Positions 24,772 through 32,900 of a DNA stretch of 51,620 nucleotides are shown here, one piece after another. The stretch's first letter is position 1, and the number at the start of each line of letters is the position of its first letter. This DNA comes from Lachnospiraceae bacterium (lineage in GTDB: Bacteria; Bacillota; Clostridia; Lachnospirales; Lachnospiraceae). Under the pieces are notes generated by a model. The model was not told the DNA's origin. It ran no database searches and worked only from the letters and a program-made list of their open reading frames with translations. A program made the translations under genes and the position numbers. The stretch lies in the NCBI GenBank assembly GCA_900766915.1, contig CAAFXE010000394.1, positions 1-51,620 of the forward strand, read 5' to 3'.

Positions 24772-25435
24772 GATAGCAGAAAAAACAGGTTTGAGCATCA
24801 GTAACATACGTTTCTATGAGAAAAAAGGCCTGATTGGTCCGGAAAGAGAACAGGAAAGTAAATATAGAAATTATACAGAAGCTGATTTAGAAAGGCTGAA
24901 GCGAATCATTTTATTCAGAAAAATGGACCTGCCTGTTGAGGTCATAGGAAAAATCTTAGAGGGAGAAGTTTCTGCAAAAGAAGCACTTGAGCAGCAGCTT
25001 GCGGAGCTTATGATCAAGCAGCAGGCGCTTCAAAGTACCATTGACCTTTGCAGCAAGGTGGTATCAGACAGAGCCTTCGCAGAAATTGACACGGAATACT
25101 ATCTGAATTATGTGAAAGAAGAAGAAGCAAACGGAAAGGTCTTCCAAAAAATTGATGATTTTCTGGATGATTTTTCGGATTTTACGAATTTCGACCTGTT
25201 AGCCGGAAGAAATATTTTCTGGTGGCTGCTACCCGGTACATGGCAAAACCGTGTAGTGATGGCCTGCTGGTGTTTACTTTTGATGGCATGTCCTGTGATC
25301 GCCATTGCGGAGGATCTGATAGAAAAGAATGGCATTCATCCGGTCAAATTAACGTTTTGGATTTTGTGGATTTTATTTTTGGGTTACGCATTTGTGAGCT
25401 TCCGCAAAGCGAAAAAGGAGCGTGGTTGCTTATGA
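24758..25435 (+). CDS. MerR-family regulator with C-terminal membrane segments
   Basis: The 225-residue protein has a MerR winged helix at residues 1-70 (MRIGEIAEKTGLSISNIRFY, 'EKKGLIGPERE', 'LKRIILFRKMDLPVEVIG'). A dimerisation coiled coil lies at about 75-120. Two hydrophobic helices follow at about 168-190 (VVMACWCLLLMACPVIAIA) and 196-216. The membrane tail replaces the usual ligand pocket and suggests sensing at the membrane. The TTGACT-N19 promoter upstream and related promoters at 3199 and 5556 are candidate targets. It follows the MacAB-like operon, so it may regulate responses to membrane-active compounds. Confidence 0.87.
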   Translation: MRIGEIAEKTGLSISNIRFYEKKGLIGPEREQESKYRNYTEADLERLKRIILFRKMDLPVEVIGKILEGEVSAKEALEQQLAELMIKQQALQSTIDLCSKVVSDRAFAEIDTEYYLNYVKEEEANGKVFQKIDDFLDDFSDFTNFDLLAGRNIFWWLLPGTWQNRVVMACWCLLLMACPVIAIAEDLIEKNGIHPVKLTFWILWILFLGYAFVSFRKAKKERGCL

Positions 25436-25478
25436 GAAAACACTGGGCTGGAGCTTCTTTATAATGATCATATGATAG

Positions 25479-25498
25479 GGCGGTGATTAATCACCGCC
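25479..25498. terminator. Bidirectional terminator, perfect 20-bp palindrome
   Basis: The 20 bp from GGCGGTGATT to AATCACCGCC are a perfect palindrome followed by TTTTA on the plus strand. It lies between converging merR and the kinase gene; the kinase stop codon is inside it. Confidence 0.8.
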
Positions 25499-27455
25499 TT
25501 TTACTTCGGTTTTCTTTCTTAATATTTAGCAGAAATACTCTTGCAGTAAATATCCACTCCTGTTTTTCAGACTTCTCTGTTTGTACTGATAACTCTCCGC
25601 CATAGATTTCAGCAATGGATTTCACAGAAGCAAGTCCCATACCTTTACGACCATTCGATTTGCTGGAAGGAAACTGTTCCGGCTGAAAACGATAAGGACC
25701 GCAGCAGGGGTTCTGCAGTTCCAGAAATAGATTGTCATAGCGGTAGGAAACAGAAAAACGGATGGCGGAGGTGGGATTCCTATCTGGAATCCTCTGCCAT
25801 GCTTCAAGGGCATTTTCCAGCAGATTGCCGAAGATGACGCATAAATCCTGTTCATCCACCAAAAGTGTGTCCGGCAGAAGAATCGAAAAACTGTGGCCAA
25901 TATTCTGACGGTCAGCAAGAGCATCATAGTAGCAGAGAATGGCATCCAAAGCTGGAAAAGAGCAGAAACTCACAGGAGCATGGAGCACCGGAGCTTCATA
26001 GAGACTGTCCAGATAGGAGACAGCAGGGGGATCCTTCGGTTCAGACAGCAGGCCGCGTACTGCGTTTAAGTGATGACGCAGATCATGGCGTAGCACATGA
26101 AGCTCAGTAACCTGTTCCGTAATTACCTGATAGTAAGATTTCTGCATATCCAGACGCATGGAAAGCTGTCGCTTTTCTTCTTCCAGGATACCCTGTGTGC
26201 GGTAGGTCTGCGCTGTCTCGTACCAGATACGAAAGGCCAGCAAAACCAGAAAGAGAAGTCCGGAAATCTCTGAAAACCAGCCAAAGCGGATAGGCTCAAA
26301 AAGGGGCAGAATCCGATCCATGGCAAGAGAAACAGCCTGAATCGAAACGGCACAGGACAACAAAAGAGAGCCGGGAAGACGTTTATAGAACTGCTTTAGT
26401 GTACAGAAAAGCATCCACAGGGAGCAGAGCAGCTTGTAAGCCGAGGCACAGCAGGAAAACAATCCCATCTGTCCGTAGGTCAGTGAGGGTGCAAGCAGAT
26501 AGACAGTCCAGGCGATAAAGGGAAACATGCCACCCAGGATCACAGCAATCCAGAAGATCCGTGGTCTGACTTGACAAAGTTTGCTGATAAGCAACAGGGT
26601 CAGCCAGTAAAAAGTATAACGGCAAAAGGTCTCCAGACCGTACCAGGGTTGAATTGCGGTAGACATCAGGCTGTGCAGTACCGGTGAGCAGACTGTACCT
26701 GCGAAAGAGATACAGATCAGGGAAAACAGCAGGGAACTGCTGCTTTTTGTCAGACAAAACAATACAAACTGATGAATTCCAAGCAGTACAGCCAGAACCA
26801 AAAGACTCTGATACCAAAAGGAGCGAAGATTCATAAGACTTTGTAAGCTCTCCGCTTTTCCAAAGGCAGGAGGATAGGTTAAACCGCTGTAAAAATGGGA
26901 CCAGTCGGATACAGATAACAGGATTTCTGTCTCTTTGGAAGCTTCAAAGTAGATACAGCGGCTCTGAACAAGCGGCTCATAGGAATCTGCTTCGGGGGTT
27001 CCCATGGAGGCAGATTCCTGCCCGTTAATATAGAGACGGTAGGCACTGTAAATTTCAGGAAGCTCCAGCCCGTAGGAGACAGGGGTTTCCGGAAGCATCA
27101 GTGTCAACCGGTAAGTAGCACTTCCATGGGGGCTTCGGGCGGCATCTCCGGCTTCCAGTCCTCCGTACTGTCCGATTGCCACATACTGATCCGGCACAGG
27201 GGCAGATGAAGTAAAATCTTCCGGTGTCAGAAGTTTTCCGTAGTAATATTCCCAACCGTATGTCAGATGCAAAGGGGTATCCCGTTCCAGATCCTCATCG
27301 GAGAGGCGGAGTACACCTTTATTACCGGCAGGGGCTTTTTCTGTGTACTTATTGTCAAAATGGTAAGCAGAAAGGAAAAGCAGAACAGCCAGGACAGCTG
27401 TAAGCACCAATATCGCAAGCTGTATCGGTAAAGAAATAAATCTGTCTTTTACCAT
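25491..27455 (-). CDS. GHKL sensor histidine kinase with 7TMR-DISM-like sensor
   Basis: The 654-residue kinase (start ATG 27455 after AAGGAGG; a longer frame to 27530 is rejected) has an N-terminal TM. An extracellular jelly-roll-like domain follows (about 40-210, with LRLSDEDLERDTPLHLTYGW and YRLYINGQ). Next come six or seven hydrophobic helices (about 230-415), a coiled coil, and a GHKL kinase module. The module has the phospho-His box HVLRHDLRHHLNAVRG near 453, N box GNLLENALEAW near 540 and G box GRKGMGLASVKSIAEIYGG near 605. This is an AgrC/NatK-type kinase that normally pairs with a LytTR regulator, encoded two genes upstream in the same operon. It overlaps the preceding gene by 7 bp. 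Confidence 0.87.
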   Translation of the reverse strand: MVKDRFISLPIQLAILVLTAVLAVLLFLSAYHFDNKYTEKAPAGNKGVLRLSDEDLERDTPLHLTYGWEYYYGKLLTPEDFTSSAPVPDQYVAIGQYGGLEAGDAARSPHGSATYRLTLMLPETPVSYGLELPEIYSAYRLYINGQESASMGTPEADSYEPLVQSRCIYFEASKETEILLSVSDWSHFYSGLTYPPAFGKAESLQSLMNLRSFWYQSLLVLAVLLGIHQFVLFCLTKSSSSLLFSLICISFAGTVCSPVLHSLMSTAIQPWYGLETFCRYTFYWLTLLLISKLCQVRPRIFWIAVILGGMFPFIAWTVYLLAPSLTYGQMGLFSCCASAYKLLCSLWMLFCTLKQFYKRLPGSLLLSCAVSIQAVSLAMDRILPLFEPIRFGWFSEISGLLFLVLLAFRIWYETAQTYRTQGILEEEKRQLSMRLDMQKSYYQVITEQVTELHVLRHDLRHHLNAVRGLLSEPKDPPAVSYLDSLYEAPVLHAPVSFCSFPALDAILCYYDALADRQNIGHSFSILLPDTLLVDEQDLCVIFGNLLENALEAWQRIPDRNPTSAIRFSVSYRYDNLFLELQNPCCGPYRFQPEQFPSSKSNGRKGMGLASVKSIAEIYGGELSVQTEKSEKQEWIFTARVFLLNIKKENRSKRR

Positions 27456-28981
27456 AGCTGTTTCCTCCTTACATGTAGGAATAAGATCACGCCAAGAAGT
27501 GTGGCAGATCCTGCGGGAAGCATCAACCAAAGTGGTGACGAGGCATTTTCCGGGGCAGGCACCGCTTCTGTCTGCTCTGTTATGGGATCTGGTTCAGTGG
27601 AAGATGCATCAGAACCGGGAACTTCTGCCATAGGAGATGACTCACTTATGACCGTGTCGGGCAATGTGGTATCTTTAACGTTATCGTCTGATTTCCCACT
27701 TTCTGTAGTTCCATCGTTTGGATCTACATCTGTTACTTCTACATCTGTTACTTCTACATCTGTTACTTCTTCATTGGTTATCTCTTCATTGGTTATCTCT
27801 TCATTGATTGTTTCTTCATTGATTGCATCTTCACTGGTTGCCTCTTTGTCTGCTGTCTCTTCGTCTGCTGTCTCTTCATTGGCTGTCTCTTTGTCGGCCG
27901 GTTCATCAGGCGAAGGCTCCGGAATTTCCTGGGGCAGTCGGTCTACCCCATCCCGATCTCCACCAATGTCTTTGCAAATCAGATCAGAATCCGTAAACCG
28001 AACCTCCATGATATTCGAAAAAATCCCCTCGTACTCAATTTGCAGATAGTATGAAGTGTCAGTTAAAAAAGCAGTAGGATCCAAAGCCAACAATCCGGGT
28101 AAAAGGTATACAAAATAATCCTCTTCTGTATCAGCCAACCAGTTTCCATCTCCTGTAGAATACCAGAGAGTCAGGTTTTCTTCTGCCGGGGTTACATCCA
28201 CTTGCCATAGAAAAGCAGGAAATGAACGGAAGCGGGTCAGCGGTGAAAGGATAAAGCTGCCGGGCTCCTGTACGACAACAGAACAGGAAAGAGGGGCTAA
28301 AGAAGTCGGAAGCAGAAGTCCTTCCGGCAAAAGGGGAGTTCCAACAGCTTCATAGACTCCGGGTTGATGCATATTTATTCCGGAAAGATCCCAGGAAAGG
28401 GGTAAATCCAGGATATAACCGCCCTCCAATAAGCAGCGAAGCTGAGAACCACTTTGCTCCATCAGGTTTTCATGAAGCGTCTCCTTGGTATTTTCGGTGG
28501 TATACACCTGCTGAAGAGGTTTTGGAAGAGCATCATCGGAATAGCCTTCGATGGGCAGTATCTGAGGATTTTGAGGATCGTAGACCCACACAGCCAGAGA
28601 AACGCTGGAAAGCTCCTCAGAAATGGAATGGCCATCATCCGGAATAACCCTTCCGGAAATGCAATTCAATCCGATGTCAAGAGATGTGGTGTCAAAGTTC
28701 ACAGACATGACAACCGGTCTGCTCCCGGAAGAGGTGTAGGCAAGAACCTTGGCGTACTCCGGGTTTTCCGTAAGAAAATCCTGTAAAGAATCACCTTTTT
28801 TCAGAAGAACCATACAGTTTCCGTAGAGATGGTCGATACTGGTCACAGGAATACTGACATCGGAGGATGCAAAGGTTTCCAGACTTTTGAAAGAGAAAGG
28901 CAGGAGAAAAGCGAAGTAAGCCGCAAACAGCCACAAAGTCATTCTGTATAAAATCATGGAACGGTATCCTGGATGTCTCAT
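27449..28981 (-). CDS. Membrane-anchored extracytoplasmic protein encoded inside the LytTR/GHKL operon
   Basis: The 510-residue protein has an N-terminal signal/TM (LYRMTLWLFAAYFAFLLPF). An extracellular region of about 320 residues follows with beta-rich segments (SIPVTSIDHLYGNCMVLLKK, 'EENLTLWYSTGDGNWL'). A low-complexity acidic stalk of pentapeptides (EETAD, NEEIT, VTDVE) lies at about 360-430. A second Ser/Pro/Glu-rich stretch and a C-terminal TM with a basic stop (LLGVILFLHVRRKQ) end the protein. The topology is a stalked type I membrane protein without a sortase motif. I recognise no domain family. Its place between regulator and kinase genes, coupled to the kinase by a 7-bp overlap, suggests that it modulates or feeds a signal to the kinase. 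Confidence 0.8.
   Translation of the reverse strand: MRHPGYRSMILYRMTLWLFAAYFAFLLPFSFKSLETFASSDVSIPVTSIDHLYGNCMVLLKKGDSLQDFLTENPEYAKVLAYTSSGSRPVVMSVNFDTTSLDIGLNCISGRVIPDDGHSISEELSSVSLAVWVYDPQNPQILPIEGYSDDALPKPLQQVYTTENTKETLHENLMEQSGSQLRCLLEGGYILDLPLSWDLSGINMHQPGVYEAVGTPLLPEGLLLPTSLAPLSCSVVVQEPGSFILSPLTRFRSFPAFLWQVDVTPAEENLTLWYSTGDGNWLADTEEDYFVYLLPGLLALDPTAFLTDTSYYLQIEYEGIFSNIMEVRFTDSDLICKDIGGDRDGVDRLPQEIPEPSPDEPADKETANEETADEETADKEATSEDAINEETINEEITNEEITNEEVTDVEVTDVEVTDVDPNDGTTESGKSDDNVKDTTLPDTVISESSPMAEVPGSDASSTEPDPITEQTEAVPAPENASSPLWLMLPAGSATLLGVILFLHVRRKQLW
27724..27898. repeat. 15-bp tandem repeats encoding an acidic pentapeptide stalk
   Basis: About eleven or twelve degenerate 15-bp units lie in frame. 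The left block is three near-identical TCTACATCTGTTACT units; the next units drift through TCATTGGTTATCTCT to TCGTCTGCTGTCTCT. The higher identity at the left end suggests recent copy-number change there. Confidence 0.8.
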
Positions 28982-28991
28982 AGCTTTCTCC

Positions 28992-29717
28992 TTAAGGCTT
29001 CGGACGGCTCTGAATTAAGTACTCCAGGTACATGGCGCGGGCCGCCTGCTGGTATTTGTGGTGAATCGGGAAAGGAACCTCGGATCCGTCGGTCATCAGC
29101 ATGAAGTCGGTTCCCATTCGGCGTACCTCATCAAAATTCACCAGATAGCTTCGGCTGATCTGATAGAAGGGTGGACCACCCAGCCGTTCCTTCAGATCCT
29201 TCAGCGTGTGCCAGGTACGTAACACTCCGTGGCGTGTGTGCAGATAGGTGTTCTGATTAATGGAATTGATGAAAAGGATATCCTGAACCTGTACATTCTG
29301 AGGACAGTGATCCACAATGACAGTCAGACTGCGGGTAGATTGGCCCAGATGTGCAAAGGAACGCTCCAGAAAGTCCCAGAGAGATTCCCGGGATATGGGC
29401 TTAACCAGATAATCCAGTGCTTTGACCCGATAGCCATCCAGTGCGTGGTCAGTGCTGGTGGTAATAAAGCAAAGTTCAAAACTGCCATCCAGATTGCGAA
29501 GCTTAGTGGCCAGATCAATACCGGAAGCATCCTTCAGGTAAATATCCAGCAGTACAATTTGGTACGGATGCTGTCGGAAAGCCTGCAGGAATGTGTTATC
29601 GCAGGAGAAACAGTCCACCTGAGCGAAGATATGATGATGGTTCAGATAAGCATTTACACCCTGATGGATCTGTTCCAGATCCGGTGCATTGTCATCACAG
29701 ATAGCAATGGAAAACAT
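28992..29717 (-). CDS. LytTR-family response regulator
   Basis: The 241-residue protein has a receiver domain (MFSIAICDDNAPDLEQI acidic pair; acceptor Asp in YQIVLLDIYLKDASGIDLA; switch Lys in VKALDYLVKPIS). A LytTR DNA-binding domain (about 135-235) includes ILFINSINQNTYLHTRHGVL and FYQISRSYLVNFDEVRRM. LytTR proteins bind paired 9-10-bp direct repeats spaced by about two helical turns. Such a pair occurs at 29809-29844, in the intergenic region between this gene and the divergent giant surface-protein gene. The GHKL kinase downstream in the same operon is the evident partner. Confidence 0.9.
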   Translation of the reverse strand: MFSIAICDDNAPDLEQIHQGVNAYLNHHHIFAQVDCFSCDNTFLQAFRQHPYQIVLLDIYLKDASGIDLATKLRNLDGSFELCFITTSTDHALDGYRVKALDYLVKPISRESLWDFLERSFAHLGQSTRSLTVIVDHCPQNVQVQDILFINSINQNTYLHTRHGVLRTWHTLKDLKERLGGPPFYQISRSYLVNFDEVRRMGTDFMLMTDGSEVPFPIHHKYQQAARAMYLEYLIQSRPKP

Positions 29718-29808
29718 ATATAATCACCTTTAACTTTAGTAGTTTTTCATGTTTTTTCTATTGTTTCAGTATAGCATATCAGCGGGGAAAAGAAAATAAA
29801 ACACTTCT

Positions 29809-29844
29809 GTCAATTTACACGGGAAAACCGTCAATTTACACGGG
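29809..29844. promoter_or_regulatory. Tandem 15-bp direct repeats, candidate LytTR operator
   Basis: GTCAATTTACACGGG occurs at 29809-29823 and again, identical, at 29830-29844: 21 bp apart, or two helical turns. LytTR regulators such as AgrA bind direct repeats with this spacing. The repeats lie immediately upstream of where the -35 of the giant gene's promoter must be, an activator position. The base match to the AgrA consensus is only partial. Confidence 0.65.
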
Positions 29845-29846
29845 CT

Positions 29847-29878
29847 TTGTTTTTTCAGAAACATAAATGTGGTATATA
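29847..29878 (+). promoter_or_regulatory. Activator-dependent-looking promoter of the giant surface-protein gene
   Basis: TATATA at 29873-29878 is a plausible -10 about 50 nt before the ATG. No good -35 exists at the right distance; the nearest T-rich word, TTGTTT (29847-29852), is 20 bp away. A weak -35 next to the direct repeats fits a promoter that needs the LytTR regulator. Confidence 0.45.
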
Positions 29879-29930
29879 GAAAAAAGAGGATTCTGATTAA
29901 GATTTGTGCTTATCATACAGGAGGAACGCA

Positions 29931-32900
29931 ATGAAGAAACGAATACAAAAAAGAATGCTGGCATGGATGCTCACCTTTGCGATGGTGTTGTCCATGATTC
30001 CGGTCACAGCTTTTGCGGAGGAAGATTTACAATCTACGGAATGTACCCACAGTCATGATGAAACCTGTGGTTATGTGGAAGCTGTGGATGAGATACCTTG
30101 TGATCAGGAATGTACTGACACAGATGAAGATGGTCTGATTGACCATGTAGAGGAATGTGCCTATACGCCCGCAGTGGAGGGACAGCCTTGTACCCATGTC
30201 CATGATGAAACCTGTGGCGGAGTGATCGTGGAACAGCCGAAGAAGGAAATAGAAGAGGAAAGTATGGCAGAGGATACACGTACTCTGGCAGAAGATTTGC
30301 TTCAAACGCTTCTGGAGCAGTATTTTGAAGGAGTGGATACCGGAGAAATCTATCAGGTAATTCTCGAAATGAATACGGATACCCGACTTGGCATGATAGA
30401 CGCCTATGAGGAGTTGCTCGCCGCTTTGACGGAGGAGGATGAATATAATGAGAGTCTATGGGAACTGCTGGGAGAGATCTACTGCGGAATTTCTGATGCA
30501 GCGGAAAATGAGCAGACTCAGCTTCCTGTCTTCTATCAGACCAATGTCATGGCACTGGAAAGATCCGATTCCATTGAACTAAAAAGGATTTCCGGCAGCG
30601 GAAATGCTTTCGTATATCACAGCTTTCAAGAAATCACAGAATTTACAGCAGGTAAAACCTACGCATTTTTAGATAGCTTATACGGGGAAGAAGATGCCGT
30701 GTCGGCACTGGGCTCGGGGGCAATCTTAAAAGTCACAACTGCTACAAACAGTTCTTCCAAATATATAAAGAGGAAATATGGGGATGATGCTGCTGTAAAG
30801 GTTTATGTGGATGTAATTACAAGAGGCAGGGATTTTGACAGTTGTATAATCGGCGGGCTTTATGAGGTTCCAAATTCGGGAACACCCACGGAATACCGCT
30901 ATTTTTGCGGGTACGGAGGAGCGCAGAACTGCGGTCCCTACTATGCTTATAATTATGAGGTGCAAAGCCTTACATATGAGAATGTGTCGGCTTCCTTAAA
31001 AGACATTGAAAAACAGGGTTCGGCGAATCCCGAAGATTATACCGTCATGATTACATATGATGAGAATCAGTGTAAGACGTTAGATGCCGGAAGCTATACT
31101 GTGCGGATTCCGGATCCGGCTTCTGATCAGGTTATCATTGTCGTATCGGACAGTGAGGGCAATTCGATTACCGCAAAGTTTCAGTGCCCGCTGGCTGTGC
31201 GCTATGATGGGAATGCGGAAAATGTGAGCAATGTTCCTTCCGTTCAGGCGGCATGGAAGGGAGAAAGCAGCAAAATATCCTTACAAAAACCAACCCGCAC
31301 CGGTTATTTGTTTGTAAACTGGAAAGACGCTGAAACAGCCACGGCTTATTCGGAAGGTCAGAGCTTTACTCCTGCGAAATCAATGAATCTTTTAGCTCAA
31401 TGGAAGGACAATCAGGCGCCGAATGTCGGCTACACGCCAACGCAGGTTATGACGGGCGACAGTGACTCAGCCGTGAAAGATGCGGTACAAGCCGCGCTCA
31501 CTGTCACGGACAACGAGCCTGTTTCGGAATGTAACGTTACGGTGACTTTACAATCAGACTTTACCAAAACGCCGGGTAATAAAGATGTTACGGTAAAGGT
31601 CACGGATAAGGCGGGAAATACCACCACAATGACCTGCTCGGTTTACGTTTCTTCTTATGTGGATATTTCAACGCCTGTTTTCACGGCAAGCACGAAAAAA
31701 CTCATCTCAACGCTTAAAAATCCCGGCACGGACGCGGTTACGGAAAGCGGCTTTGTGTGGGGAGTTATGAACTCGCCGAGCCTTACCGTAAATAACGGCA
31801 AAGCAAAGACAGCAACAAAGGCAAGTAAGGCGGGCGACATAATTTCCGTCACGGCGGATAATCTGCAAAAGGGCGTAAAATATTATGCCAGAGCGTATAT
31901 TACCGCAGACGGCATCACTTATTACAGCGAGGAAATCGAAATAGGGCTTGGTCTGCCCGCATACGGTTCTTTTACGATAACGAACAATAATAACCACACC
32001 TTTACGGTAACAAGAAGCGGCGGCAGCGAGGGAGCGCAGACCGTCTATTTCCGCACAGTCAACGGCTCGGCGGTGGGCGGCACGCATTTTACGCACAAAA
32101 ACGACACTCTGACATTTAATGCAGGAGTTACGTCACAAACAATTACAATTACCGAAAATACCGCTAACACAGCATACAGCGGCAAGCCCGCCACCGCCTA
32201 TAGTAACGCAGACCGCACCTACTCGGTGGAAATCTACCGTGTAACGGGCGGCGGAACTCTGGGCGATACGACAAGCGCAACGAGAACGATGGAAAACGAC
32301 AACGGCTATACGGTGGAGAGGAGTATTTATAACGAACAGGTAATCAATGGCCCGCAGGAACAGACAACCAGAGGAGACTATAATGACGACAAGCTTGGGT
32401 GGACAAAGGATAATAGCTATCAAGCTGCGATTGAAACCATTTCCATAAAGGATTCTCTGTTGTCTGGAATCCGGAATTATTGGACAAACACAGCACAGAA
32501 TTTGTATTATCAGTTGTCATTTACAGCGTGGGAAGGAGAGCCCGGTTATCAGGCAGTTCAGATTTCTCCGGGTGAAAGTCTTGATACCAGTGCGTACCCA
32601 TATGACAATGAGTTGCAGGGTTCGCTTAGCAGCGCATATTATATGGCGCTGTTTGAACACAATGGCACTGGACAATCAAGCAAGAAACTGATGCATAGTT
32701 TTCCGAGGAGCAATAACACGAAGTCTCTGAGTTGTTCAGGACGTGTTGTGGAAAACAATTATGTTCGCTTTGATATCTTACAGGAAAAGCTATCGGTGGG
32801 CTATGGGGCTTGTGGAACCGGTAGTGATAAATGGTATACAGAAGAAGTAAAACACCATTTTTTGCTGAATGACACCACCGAGCCCCAGCTTGTCGCAGTC

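Noticed and set aside
27724..27898. Possible CRISPR array because of regular short repeats.
   Set aside because: Units are contiguous 15-bp in-frame repeats without unique spacers and code for a protein stalk; no cas genes are present.
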